From Hyphomicrobium sp. (GTDB taxonomy: Bacteria > Pseudomonadota > Alphaproteobacteria > Rhizobiales > Hyphomicrobiaceae): a DNA stretch of 64,000 bases. The position numbers and the translations under genes are program-made. Location of the stretch: assembly GCF_019744875.1 (NCBI RefSeq), contig NZ_JAIETU010000004.1, positions 62,001 through 126,000 of the forward strand. The letters are read 5' to 3'. Of the stretch, positions 1 to 8,129 are shown in pieces. Numbering within the stretch: position 1 is the stretch's first letter; each line of letters begins with the position of its first letter. Below the pieces are notes generated by a model. It saw only the letters and a program-made list of their open reading frames with translations. It did no database searches and had not been told where the DNA came from.

Positions 1-68
1 CCTGATCCTTTACTTTAGCAGGCGGGAAGCCGTTTCCGCGTGCCCAGAACCGCGCTAGAGAGCACGCC

Positions 69-824
69 ATGACAAGATTGAAAGACAAAGTGGCCGTCGT
101 GACTGGCGCGGGCGCCGGCATCGGCCGGGCGATTGCGACGCTGTTTGCGTCCGAAGGCGCGCATGTGTTCGTGACCGACCTCAATGGCGGGAGTGCGGAG
201 GAGGCGGCCGCCTCGCTCACCGGGCAGGGGCTCCGCGCGACGGCGATGACCGTGGACGTCTCGCGCGGCCAGGACGTGACGGCGCTCTGCCGTGAGGTCG
301 AGCGTGCGTTCGGGCGGGCGGACGTTGTCGTGAACAATGCCGGCCTCAACGTGCGCAGCGACTTTCGCCACCTGTCGGATTCGGACTGGGTGAAGATCCG
401 CGAAGTGAACCTCGACGGCGTGGTGCGGATCGCGCGCGATGCGTTCGGCCTGCTCAAGGCGTCGAGCGCGGGATCGCTGATCAACGTGTCGTCGATCATG
501 GGCCATCGCGGGCTGCGCCAGCTTGCGGCCTATTCGGCCACCAAGGGCGCGGTGACGGCGCTGACCAAGGCGCTGGCGGTCGAGTACGCGCAGTACGGCA
601 TCCGGGTGAACACGCTGGCGCCGGGCTACATCGATACGGCGCTGACCGAGCGGTTCCTCAAGAACCCGTTCGTGAGCAAGGCGCTGCTGGACAAGACGCC
701 CATGCGCCGCTTCGGGACGCCGGAAGAAATCGCGCGCGCGGCGCTGTTTTTCGCCAGCGACGATTCCCTTTACGTGACGGGCGCGGAACTGACCGTGGAC
801 GGCGGCATGTCGGCGGGGCTGTAG
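69..824 (+). CDS. SDR family NAD(P)-dependent oxidoreductase
   Basis: A 251-residue classical short-chain dehydrogenase/reductase, expected to be cytoplasmic and to oxidise or reduce an alcohol/carbonyl with NAD(P). The Rossmann glycine motif TGAGAGIG is at residues 12-19, NNAG at 89-92, the catalytic serine around 141-142, and the Tyr155-x3-Lys159 pair in YSATK. The C-terminal VDGG motif near the end is typical of the FabG-like subgroup. Asp37 after the second beta strand suggests a preference for NAD over NADP, but this is an inference. The length is normal for the family. Substrate cannot be read from the sequence, and the gene stands alone, followed by a hairpin at 825-866. The family assignment is secure; the substrate is unknown. 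Confidence 0.9.
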   Translation: MTRLKDKVAVVTGAGAGIGRAIATLFASEGAHVFVTDLNGGSAEEAAASLTGQGLRATAMTVDVSRGQDVTALCREVERAFGRADVVVNNAGLNVRSDFRHLSDSDWVKIREVNLDGVVRIARDAFGLLKASSAGSLINVSSIMGHRGLRQLAAYSATKGAVTALTKALAVEYAQYGIRVNTLAPGYIDTALTERFLKNPFVSKALLDKTPMRRFGTPEEIARAALFFASDDSLYVTGAELTVDGGMSAGL

Positions 825-866
825 ACGCCGTCGTCCGTAAGACGGTCATCCTCGGGGTGACGGCGT
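825..866. terminator. Imperfect hairpin after the SDR gene
   Basis: Just after the SDR stop codon, ACGCCGTC (825-832) pairs with GACGGCGT (859-866), with a further small inverted repeat inside. There is no T-run, so intrinsic termination is uncertain. The last bases start a direct repeat of TTGGCCCGTCG (866-876 and 880-890). Confidence 0.35.
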
Positions 867-926
867 TGGCCCGTCGTGTTGGCCCGTCGGGCTACCTCGC
901 TGCTGCTTTCCCACGCGGAGGATTGG

Positions 927-949
927 GTCCTAGGCACAAGGCCTAGGAC
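927..949. repeat. Short palindromic element (REP-like hairpin)
   Basis: GTCCTAGGC (927-935) and GCCTAGGAC (941-949) form a perfect 9-bp stem with a 5-base loop in noncoding DNA. The surrounding wording, a palindrome ending in GGACGAC followed by a G-rich tail, is like the short interspersed palindromes common in Hyphomicrobiales genomes. Only one copy is seen in this window. Confidence 0.55.
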
Positions 950-1013
950 GACAGGGTGGGAGGGATGCGCGGCGTCGAGGGTCGTCGCGCTTCGGCGTCA
1001 GCACGCGCGATGC

Positions 1014-1196
1014 TCACGCGAGCGGGCTGAGCACCTTGAGAGACGGGGTGGCGTTGAGGCGGGCCAGCTTGACGGGATGGCGGCGGGCCTTGATCGATAT
1101 CTCGACGACGGTTTCGCGGCGGGCATCGGCCGAAGGCTTGGGTGCGATGGCGCGGCGCGAGGGCTGGGCGCGGAACGGGGGAAGTGGACGCTGCAA
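1014..1196 (-). CDS. Small basic protein, unknown function
   Basis: A candidate 60-residue gene on the minus strand. Its TTG start at 1196 is preceded by a perfect Shine-Dalgarno sequence AAGGAGG five bases upstream (complement of 1202-1208), which is the main reason to believe it. The protein is rich in Arg, Lys, Pro and Ala, has no membrane segment, and has a patterned centre (VVEISIKARRH) that could be a beta strand followed by a basic stretch. A longer frame extends upstream, but the ribosome site favours this start. It lies in a 785-bp gap between the SDR gene and the metallopeptidase gene, facing both. I do not recognise a family. It may be a real small protein or a chance frame in GC-rich DNA. 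Confidence 0.45.
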   Translation of the reverse strand: MQRPLPPFRAQPSRRAIAPKPSADARRETVVEISIKARRHPVKLARLNATPSLKVLSPLA

Positions 1197-1609
1197 TGAC
1201 GCCTCCTTGAGGTTTGCTGCTGTCGACAGGCGGCGGGAGTAGCACCCGGTGTTCTGCGCAGGCAATCGGTGCAGGTCGTTCGCCCACAGGCGAATTGGCC
1301 GTCATGTCCCGAAGCCCGCTCAGCGCCCGCCCATCGCTTGATCGGCAATCGAATTCGCAATCGTTCTCTCAGCCGTTCTCTCAGCAATCGTCGTGCCAGC
1401 GCACCGCGCGCAAAAAAAGCCGCGCGCGGCCAAGCTGTTGGCTGAAGCATCTTCGTTTGCATGGCAGCTCGGGCGCGAACGGCGATCAAAGAATCGGCGG
1501 ATCGTGCCTCACGCGTCGGCAGTTCCGGGCCGCGTCGGGGTCAAACGACTGGAAAGCAACCCGTCTCTGACGCTATGGTCGGCGAATTGGAAGGCAATAC
1601 GGGTGTCTC
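1197..1609. other. Intergenic region upstream of the metallopeptidase gene
   Basis: No convincing gene. It contains an exact 12-bp tandem duplication of CGTTCTCTCAGC (1362-1373 and 1374-1385), an A7 run flanked by alternating GC (1401-1430), and must contain the promoters of the small minus-strand gene and of the plus-strand metallopeptidase. I could not identify clear -35/-10 elements. Confidence 0.5.
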
Positions 1610-2605
1610 ATGCGCTACGAAGACGACGACCGCCAAAGCAACAACGTCGATGACCGGCGCGGCCAGGGTGGCGGCTTCCGGTTTCCAGGCTCCGGCGGCG
1701 GACGCGGGATCCAGATCCCGATCGGCGGACGGGGAGGCATGAGCCTCACATCGCTGCTGATCCTCGGCGCGATCATGCTGTTTTTCGGAATCAATCCGCT
1801 CGAAGTGCTGCTCGGCGGCGGGCAGGGCTTCCCCGACATCTCCCAGCAGATGCCCCAGCAGCAGGAAGCGCCGCAACGGCGCGCCGATCGCGGCCCGCTC
1901 GACATTCCGGGTCTGCCCGGCTCCGAGCCTGGCACCAAGGGCACGCCCGTTCCGAAGGGCGAAGACGAGATGAAGGTGTTCATCTCGCGCGTGCTGGCCG
2001 ACACGGAAGACGTATGGAACCGCGTGTTCGAGAGCTTCGGGCGCAAGTACAAGGAGCCGCAGCTCGTGCTGTTCAGCGGGGGCACGCAAACGGCTTGCGG
2101 CACCGGCGTGTCTGCGATGGGGCCGTTCTATTGCCCGCTCGACCAGAAGGTCTACGTCGATCTCGTGTTCTATGACGAGCTCAAGAAGCGCTTCAACGCG
2201 CCTGGAGATTTTGCGCAGGCCTACGTGATCGCGCACGAGGTCGGGCACCACGTGCAGACGCTGCTCGGCATCTCGGATCAGGTGCAGAGGGCCAAGCAGC
2301 AAGCGAGCGAGCGCGAAGGCAACCGCATCCAGGTCATGATGGAGCTGCAGGCGGACTGCCTGGCCGGCGTCTGGGCCAACCTGAACGACCAGCTCAAGAA
2401 GCGCCTCGAGACCGGTGACATCGAGGAGGGTCTCAACGCGGCGAGCCAGATCGGCGACGACATGATCCAGAAGCGAACGCAGGGCCGCGTGGTGCCGGAC
2501 GCCTTCACGCACGGCTCGGCGGCGCAGCGCGTCGAGTGGTTCACGCGCGGGTTCGATTCAGGGGAGATGAAGGCCTGCGATACGTTCAAGTCGGGCGCGC
2601 TCTAA
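1610..2605 (+). CDS. Neutral zinc metallopeptidase, YpfJ family
   Basis: A 331-residue protein of the YpfJ/KPN_02809 family of putative neutral zinc metallopeptidases. The order is a Gly/Arg-rich cytoplasmic N-terminus (1-43), one membrane helix (about 45-61), a Gln/Pro-rich linker, then the peptidase-like domain from about residue 118. The zinc-binding HExxH motif is HEVGH at 209-213, with a downstream ELQAD segment (245-249) that likely supplies the third ligand, as in the family. Cysteines near 163, 175 and 250 might pair outside the membrane. It is monocistronic: a strong terminator follows at 2627. The natural substrate of this family is not known, so the peptidase role is by family and motif only. 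Confidence 0.88.
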   Translation: MRYEDDDRQSNNVDDRRGQGGGFRFPGSGGGRGIQIPIGGRGGMSLTSLLILGAIMLFFGINPLEVLLGGGQGFPDISQQMPQQQEAPQRRADRGPLDIPGLPGSEPGTKGTPVPKGEDEMKVFISRVLADTEDVWNRVFESFGRKYKEPQLVLFSGGTQTACGTGVSAMGPFYCPLDQKVYVDLVFYDELKKRFNAPGDFAQAYVIAHEVGHHVQTLLGISDQVQRAKQQASEREGNRIQVMMELQADCLAGVWANLNDQLKKRLETGDIEEGLNAASQIGDDMIQKRTQGRVVPDAFTHGSAAQRVEWFTRGFDSGEMKACDTFKSGAL

Positions 2606-2626
2606 AGCGAATTTCGCTCGAGATAG

Positions 2627-2661
2627 AAAAAGGCCGCGCTCCGGAATGAGCGCGGCCTTTT
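2627..2661 (+). terminator. Rho-independent terminator after the metallopeptidase gene
   Basis: AAGGCCGCGCT (2630-2640) pairs with AGCGCGGCCTT (2649-2659), an 11-bp perfect stem with an 8-base loop, an A-run before and a T-run after. It lies 25 bases past the stop codon. Confidence 0.85.
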
Positions 2662-2712
2662 GCGTGTCTGCCAGCCCAGCGGCCGAAGAGTTTCGCCAGG
2701 AGGAGCTTCGCG

Positions 2713-3366
2713 ATGACCATCACAATTACCGCCTTTGAACGGTCACCCGACGGCGGCAAGGGACTGGCGCGCGATACGCGCGTGCGCTGGGCGCTTGAAG
2801 AGGTGGGCCAACCTTACGAGGTCCGGCTCGTTTCGTTTCAGGCGATGAAGGAGCCGGCCCATCTGGCGCTGCATCCCTTCGGCCAGATTCCGACCTACGA
2901 GGAAGGCGATCTTGCGCTGTTCGAGACAGGCGCGATCGTGTTTCACATCGCCGAGCGCCATGCGGGGCTGCTCCCGCGCGATGCGAACGGCCGGGCGCGC
3001 GCGGTCGCATGGATGTTTGCCGCGGTCAATTCGGTGGAGCCGGCGATCCTTGAACTCGTAACCGCCAAGATCCTCGAAGGCGACAAGCCTTGGACCAAGG
3101 ACCGCCTGCCTCTGATCGAGGATCGTGTCCGCAATCGGCTGGGCCAACTTTCTCGTCGCCTTGGCGATGCGGATTGGCTCGACGGCGACTTCAGCGCGGG
3201 CGACCTGATGATGGTGTCGGTGCTGCTCAGGCTGAGATCGTCAGGTCTTCTGGACGAGTATCCGAACCTGGCCGCCTATGTCGCGCGCGGCGAAGCGCGG
3301 CCCGCTTACAAGCGGGCCTTTGCGGCGCAACTGGCGATCAATGCCGCTGCGCCGCCGGCCGGCTGA
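2713..3366 (+). CDS. Glutathione S-transferase family protein
   Basis: A 217-residue GST-fold protein. Residues 1-82 form the thioredoxin-like domain with the conserved cis-proline in FGQIP (Pro60) and the glutathione gamma-glutamyl binding pair Glu71-Thr72. The rest is the all-helical C-terminal domain. The usual length for bacterial GSTs is 200-220. The N-terminus carries SPDGGKGLARD, so the catalytic Ser/Cys typical of beta or theta classes is not obvious (Ser11 is the nearest candidate). A ribosome site (AGGAGGAG) lies at 2699-2706, close to ATG 2713. The gene is single, between the terminator at 2627 and a convergent gene. Exact role (detoxification, redox or stress) is not determinable. 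Confidence 0.88.
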   Translation: MTITITAFERSPDGGKGLARDTRVRWALEEVGQPYEVRLVSFQAMKEPAHLALHPFGQIPTYEEGDLALFETGAIVFHIAERHAGLLPRDANGRARAVAWMFAAVNSVEPAILELVTAKILEGDKPWTKDRLPLIEDRVRNRLGQLSRRLGDADWLDGDFSAGDLMMVSVLLRLRSSGLLDEYPNLAAYVARGEARPAYKRAFAAQLAINAAAPPAG

Positions 3367-3412
3367 TCGAGGCCGGCTTGAAGGCGCTATCCGAGTTCTG
3401 TGCGCCCTGACC

Positions 3413-4321
3413 CTAGAGAGCGTCGCCAGTGTAGCGGGCGACCTGGCAGGGCGTCGCCTTGAGGGCGAGTTCCTGGCAGAGCTTGCGGGCCTCGTCGATG
3501 TTGGCGACGGGACCGGCGATGAGATCGAAGGTCTGCTCGGTGCCCGAGACGTCGGTGGCGACGCGGGGCTGTAGCGAGCTGATGGCCTGGCCATGGCGCT
3601 CGTTCAGCAGCGTCCAGCTCAGGCGGAGGCTGTCGACGGACGGGCCGGTCGCGATGCGGACGCCCACCGGCCGGTTGGGGTTTTCAGGCGTGGCCGCGTT
3701 CGACGACTGCGGACCGGGGACGGCGATTGTGGTCGTGACCGTCGGCGGGCCGAACGTGATCGCGCCTGCGGCGGGCGCCGCGACGCTGCCCGTCTCCAGA
3801 TCCGGCTGGTTGGCCTTGGCGGCGGCGGCTTTCTTGTCGTCCTTCGCCTTCTTCTGTTCGGCGGCTGCGGCGGCAACCTGTGCGGGCTCGGCGGCCTTGG
3901 CCTTCTCGGCCTTGGCGAGGGCGGCCCTTTCCTTCGGCGTCAGCGCGGCCATCTGGGCGGGCGCGGCTTCGATGGCTGCGACGCGGGTCGTGAGATCGCG
4001 GGCCGCTTCTGTCTGGCTCGAAACCTGGGCGCGCAGCTCGATCAGCTCGTTGCGGAAGAGGTCGATGGTGTTGCGCAGGGTGCGCACCTCGGCCGTGGCG
4101 TGATTGACGGCGGTCTCGATCGGATCGGCGGGATCGCCAGACCCGTCGGAGTGTTCCGCTTCCGGGGTGAGGTAGCTGGCGACGTCCGTCGGCTTCATCA
4201 TCAGGAGCCCAAGGTAGATGAGCGCCAGGGCGGCGGCGGCCGACCAGCCCACCACGTAGGGTGTCAGCGTGCGGCTCCGGACCTGCGGTGAACTCGGCTG
4301 AGGATTGCTCTTTTCCGTCAT
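3413..4321 (-). CDS. Membrane-anchored SPOR-like protein
   Basis: A 302-residue protein starting at ATG 4321 (a longer upstream extension lacks protein-like character). The order is a short cytoplasmic N-terminus, one membrane helix (about 22-42), a predicted coiled coil (about 70-125), an Ala/Lys-rich linker (130-170), and a C-terminal domain from about 230 whose final 60 residues (containing TFDLIAGPVANIDEARKLCQ) resemble the SPOR peptidoglycan-binding fold. This organisation is like FtsN-type or other division-linked proteins, but I cannot name an orthologue. It is convergent with the GST gene and divergent from glmU. Functional inference: envelope or septal peptidoglycan contact. Confidence 0.72.
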   Translation of the reverse strand: MTEKSNPQPSSPQVRSRTLTPYVVGWSAAAALALIYLGLLMMKPTDVASYLTPEAEHSDGSGDPADPIETAVNHATAEVRTLRNTIDLFRNELIELRAQVSSQTEAARDLTTRVAAIEAAPAQMAALTPKERAALAKAEKAKAAEPAQVAAAAAEQKKAKDDKKAAAAKANQPDLETGSVAAPAAGAITFGPPTVTTTIAVPGPQSSNAATPENPNRPVGVRIATGPSVDSLRLSWTLLNERHGQAISSLQPRVATDVSGTEQTFDLIAGPVANIDEARKLCQELALKATPCQVARYTGDAL

Positions 4322-4754
4322 GATCAGATTCCGGACCCTACTAGAAATTTGAGGACTTTCGCGCGCTTCGGGGCACGCTTCGCAACTCTCTTGGCAACGC
4401 ACGTTGCTACGCTCAAAACTCCGGCGCGGGGCTCTCAAAACCCCTTCCGCCAACGTCCTAGGTGGCTGAGTCCCCCCAGGGGGTCAACGCGACGGGGGCA
4501 TGCAACTGTGGACGATTTGGGGATAGAGAACGCGCTGCGGGACAAGGGCTTTTCGGCCGCACTGCATTTGGCCGCCCGCGTGGCGCAGACGCCCCCGATC
4601 GCACCGGCATTTGCGCCCGGCGCATTGGGGCGATAGCGTCAGCCGATTCTTGACTTGTGGCCGCAAAGCCTCGTATTGCGCGGCAACTTTCGGCCAAGTG
4701 CCGACGAGCCGTTTCCACCTCGTCGGAAGATGCTCCAGCGTTCAGGACCGCCTC
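4322..4754. other. Divergent region between the SPOR-like gene and glmU
   Basis: About 430 bases without a supportable gene. It contains a C6/G5 hairpin (GTCCCCCC around 4470 paired with GGGGGTC) and the candidate glmU promoter given separately. The G+C remains high and no tRNA or riboswitch fold was recognised. Confidence 0.5.
4650..4679 (+). promoter_or_regulatory. Candidate sigma-70-type promoter of glmU
   Basis: TTGACT (4650-4655), an 18-base spacer and TATTGC (4674-4679) lie 75 bases before the glmU start codon. This is a plausible housekeeping promoter by consensus, but no experimental start is known. Confidence 0.4.
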
Positions 4755-6113
4755 ATGGCTCGCCCCCTTCTCACCGTGATTCTGGCTGCCGGCAAGGGCA
4801 CCCGCATGCGCTCGGCGCTGCCGAAGGTGCTCCATCGCATCGCCGGGCGCTCGATGCTCGGGCATGTGCTGGCGCTCGCCAACGGGGTGGGCGGGGACAA
4901 GCTCGCGGTCGTGGTCGGGCCTGGCATGGACGTGGTGCGCACGGATGCGCTGGCGGCGGCGCCCGGCGCGGATGTCTTCGTGCAGGAAAACCAGCTCGGG
5001 ACGGCGGATGCGGTGCTCGCGGCGCGCGAGGCAATCGCATCGCAGCGGGGTGATCTCCTGGTGCTGTTCGCGGACACGCCGCTGATCACGGCCGCGACGG
5101 TCAAGGCGCTGCTTGGCGAGCTGGATCGGGGGGCTTCGATCGCCGTGCTCGGTTTCGAGGCGCGCGATCCGGGAGCCTACGGGCGGCTTCTCACGGCCGA
5201 GGACGGGACGCTGGTTGCAATCCGCGAGGCGAAGGACGCGACGGAGGCCGAGCGCGCCGTGCGGCTCTGCAATTCGGGCGTGATGGCGTTCAGGTTGGAC
5301 GAGCCGCTGGCGGTGCTGGATGAGATCGGAAACGCCAACGCGAAGGGCGAGTACTATCTCACCGACGCGGTCGAGCTTGTGCGCAAGCGCGGCGGGCGGG
5401 GAGCCGTGGTGGTGTGCGACGAGGACGAGGTGCTCGGCGTCAACTCCCGGCGCGAGCTGGCCACGGCGGAAGCGATCTGGCAGCGTCGCGCGCGCAACAA
5501 GGTGATGGACGAGGGCGTGACGCTGATCGCCCCCGACACCGTGTGGCTGTCGTTCGATACGGTCATCGGGCGCGATGTCGTGGTCGAGCCGAACGTCTTT
5601 TTCGGACCCGGCGTCTCGGTGGCCGAGGGCGCGGAGATCAAGGCGAACTCGTACTTCGAAGGGGCGCGGATCGGCGAGGGTGCGCGCATCGGCCCGTTCG
5701 CGCGTCTCAGGCCCGGCGCGGTGCTCGGGCGCGACGTGCACGTGGGCAATTTCGTCGAGGTGAAGAACGTCGCGATGGCGGACGGGGCGAAGGCCAACCA
5801 TCTCTCGTATCTCGGCGACGGCACGGTGGGGGCCAAGGCCAACATCGGCGCGGGCACGATCTTCTGCAACTACGACGGCTTCTTCAAGCACAAGACGGAG
5901 ATCGGCGCGGGAGCGTTCGTGGGCTCGAACTCGTCGCTGGTGGCGCCGCTCAAAATTGGGGCAGGGGCGTACATCGGATCGGGGAGCGTAATTACCAAGG
6001 ACGTGGCGGCGGATGCGCTGGCGCTCGAACGGTCGGACCAGGACGTGCGGCCGGGATGGGCTGAAAAATTCCGCACCATGATGGCGCGCCGGAAGGCAGC
6101 CGCCGGCAAGTGA
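4755..6113 (+). CDS. glmU: Bifunctional UDP-GlcNAc pyrophosphorylase / GlcN-1-P acetyltransferase
   Basis: A 452-residue cytoplasmic enzyme that acetylates glucosamine-1-phosphate and couples it to UTP to give UDP-GlcNAc, the precursor for peptidoglycan and lipopolysaccharide. The N-terminal nucleotidyltransferase signature LAAGKGTRM (10-18) followed by LPKVLH (22-27) is intact. The C-terminal half, from about residue 255, is a left-handed beta helix of hexapeptide repeats (for example IGEGARIGPFARLRPG), and the acetyltransferase catalytic histidine is in KANHLSYLGD. Start ATG 4755 gives the family's normal length; an in-frame upstream extension is not protein-like. glmS follows after 125 bases on the same strand, a common pairing. 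Confidence 0.97.
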   Translation: MARPLLTVILAAGKGTRMRSALPKVLHRIAGRSMLGHVLALANGVGGDKLAVVVGPGMDVVRTDALAAAPGADVFVQENQLGTADAVLAAREAIASQRGDLLVLFADTPLITAATVKALLGELDRGASIAVLGFEARDPGAYGRLLTAEDGTLVAIREAKDATEAERAVRLCNSGVMAFRLDEPLAVLDEIGNANAKGEYYLTDAVELVRKRGGRGAVVVCDEDEVLGVNSRRELATAEAIWQRRARNKVMDEGVTLIAPDTVWLSFDTVIGRDVVVEPNVFFGPGVSVAEGAEIKANSYFEGARIGEGARIGPFARLRPGAVLGRDVHVGNFVEVKNVAMADGAKANHLSYLGDGTVGAKANIGAGTIFCNYDGFFKHKTEIGAGAFVGSNSSLVAPLKIGAGAYIGSGSVITKDVAADALALERSDQDVRPGWAEKFRTMMARRKAAAGK

Positions 6114-6238
6114 GCCGCGTTAAGAACGGACATATTGTTTGATTTGATCGGGTCGCTGGCGTCACTTACGGCACATGAGGGGGCGCTGGGCCGGACACGA
6201 TTCTCGTTTCGGGGCGCGGGCAAGCGAAAGGCTTATCG

Positions 6239-8059
6239 ATGTGTGGGATTGTCGGCATTCTCGGCAGCAAGCCCGTCGCGACGGACCTCGTCGACGCGCT
6301 GCGCCGGCTTGAGTATCGCGGCTACGACAGTGCCGGCATCGCGACCGTCGAGAACGGGCACCTGGAGCGGCGGCGCGCCGAAGGCAAGCTGCGTAACCTT
6401 GAGACGCGCCTGCTGTCCGAGCCGCTGAGCGGGCACACGGGCATCGGGCATACGCGCTGGGCGACGCACGGGCGTCCGACGGAGCGCAACGCGCATCCGC
6501 ACATGACGGCGGCCGTGTCGGTGGTCCACAACGGCATCATCGAAAATTTCCGCGAGCTGCGCACAGAGCTCTCGGCCAAGGGCCACACGTTCGAGACCGA
6601 CACCGATACCGAAGCCGTAGTGCACCTCGTGACCGACGAGATGCAGCGCGGGGCGGGTCCGGTGGACGCGGTGAAGGCGGCGCTTGGCAAGCTGCGCGGC
6701 GCATTCGCGCTCGGCATCATTTTCGCCGGTGAAGACGACCTGATGATCGCGGCGCGCCAGGGCAGCCCGCTCGCCATCGGTCACGGGCGAGGCGAAATGT
6801 ATCTCGGCAGCGACGCCATCGCGCTCGCGCCGTTCACCGATGCGATCACCTATCTCGAAGAGGGCGACTGGGCGGTGATGCGCCGCGCGGGCGTCAACGT
6901 GTTCAACCGCGACGGCGAAGCGGTGACGCGGCCGCAGATCAAGTCCATCGCCAGCTCCCTGCTGGTCGACAAGGGCAACCATCGCCACTTCATGGCGAAG
7001 GAAATCCACGAGCAGCCGGAAGTCATCAGCCACACGCTCGCGAACTATCTCGACATGGCGAACGCGCGCGTGACCATTCCGGATCTCGGCGTCGATCTCG
7101 CCAAGATCTCGCGCGTCACGATCTCGGCGTGCGGCACGGCGTACTACGCGGGCCTTGTGGGCAAGTATTGGATCGAGCGCTATGCGCGCCTGCCGGTCGA
7201 GATCGATGTGGCCTCCGAGATGCGCTACCGCGAGGCGCCGCTGCCGGAAGGAGGGCTCGCGCTGTTCGTCTCGCAATCCGGCGAGACGGCCGATACGCTT
7301 GCGACGCTGCGCTATGCGCGCGCGAACGGCCAGCGCATCGGCAGCGTCGTGAACGTGCGCACCTCGACCATCGCGCGCGAGTCGGACGCGGTGCTGCCGA
7401 CGCTGGCGGGACCTGAAATCGGCGTTGCCTCCACCAAGGCGTTCACGTGCCAGCTCGCGGCGCTTGCCTGCCTCGCGATTGCGCTCGGGCGCGCCCGCGG
7501 CGTGCTGACGGAGGCGCAGGAGCAGGAGCTCGTGTCGGCGCTGATCGAAGTGCCGCGGCTGATCTCGTCGATGCTGCACAACGAAGAGCAGTTCGTGGAG
7601 CTGGCCCAGAAGCTCTCCAAGGCCCGTGACGTGCTCTACCTGGGGCGCGGATCGAGCTATCCGCTGGCGCTCGAAGGGGCGCTCAAGCTCAAGGAAATCT
7701 CCTACATCCACGCCGAGGGGTATGCGGCGGGCGAGCTGAAGCACGGGCCGATCGCGCTGATCGACGAAAACGTGCCGGTGATCGTCGTGGCGCCCGATGA
7801 CGACCTGCTCGAAAAAACCATCTCGAACGTGCAGGAAGTGGCCGCGCGCGGCGGGCAGATCATATTGATTTCAAACGCTGATCCGGAAAAAATCGGGTGT
7901 GAGCTGGCGGCCCACATCGTGCCCCCCAAGGCGCACGCGTTGACCAATCCGCTGATCTATGCGGTGCCCGTGCAGCTTCTTGCCTATCATACGGCCGTCT
8001 TCATGGGGACGGACGTCGATCAGCCCCGCAACCTGGCGAAGTCGGTCACGGTAGAATGA
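6239..8059 (+). CDS. glmS: Glutamine--fructose-6-phosphate aminotransferase (isomerising)
   Basis: A 606-residue cytoplasmic enzyme making glucosamine-6-phosphate from fructose-6-phosphate and glutamine, the first committed step towards UDP-GlcNAc. The N-terminal nucleophile Cys2 (start MCGIVGI) and the glutaminase motifs GHTRWATHG and HNGIIENF are present, followed by two SIS sugar-isomerase domains (about 285-420 and 455-595) with SQSGETADT, and the canonical C-terminal tail DQPRNLAKSVTVE. The length matches the family. It is downstream of glmU, and the two likely share regulation. No glmS ribozyme was recognised in the 125-bp leader, as expected outside Firmicutes-type bacteria. Confidence 0.97.
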   Translation: MCGIVGILGSKPVATDLVDALRRLEYRGYDSAGIATVENGHLERRRAEGKLRNLETRLLSEPLSGHTGIGHTRWATHGRPTERNAHPHMTAAVSVVHNGIIENFRELRTELSAKGHTFETDTDTEAVVHLVTDEMQRGAGPVDAVKAALGKLRGAFALGIIFAGEDDLMIAARQGSPLAIGHGRGEMYLGSDAIALAPFTDAITYLEEGDWAVMRRAGVNVFNRDGEAVTRPQIKSIASSLLVDKGNHRHFMAKEIHEQPEVISHTLANYLDMANARVTIPDLGVDLAKISRVTISACGTAYYAGLVGKYWIERYARLPVEIDVASEMRYREAPLPEGGLALFVSQSGETADTLATLRYARANGQRIGSVVNVRTSTIARESDAVLPTLAGPEIGVASTKAFTCQLAALACLAIALGRARGVLTEAQEQELVSALIEVPRLISSMLHNEEQFVELAQKLSKARDVLYLGRGSSYPLALEGALKLKEISYIHAEGYAAGELKHGPIALIDENVPVIVVAPDDDLLEKTISNVQEVAARGGQIILISNADPEKIGCELAAHIVPPKAHALTNPLIYAVPVQLLAYHTAVFMGTDVDQPRNLAKSVTVE

Positions 8060-8129
8060 GGGGATAAGCCCGGCCACACTGCCGCCGCGGATTTGCCTCT
8101 TCGATCTGGTTGACCTAAAGGTTCGCGGG

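Noticed and set aside
6114-6238. glmS ribozyme or other riboswitch in the glmU-glmS gap
   Set aside because: Only 125 bases without recognisable ribozyme core; this ribozyme is known mainly from Gram-positive bacteria.
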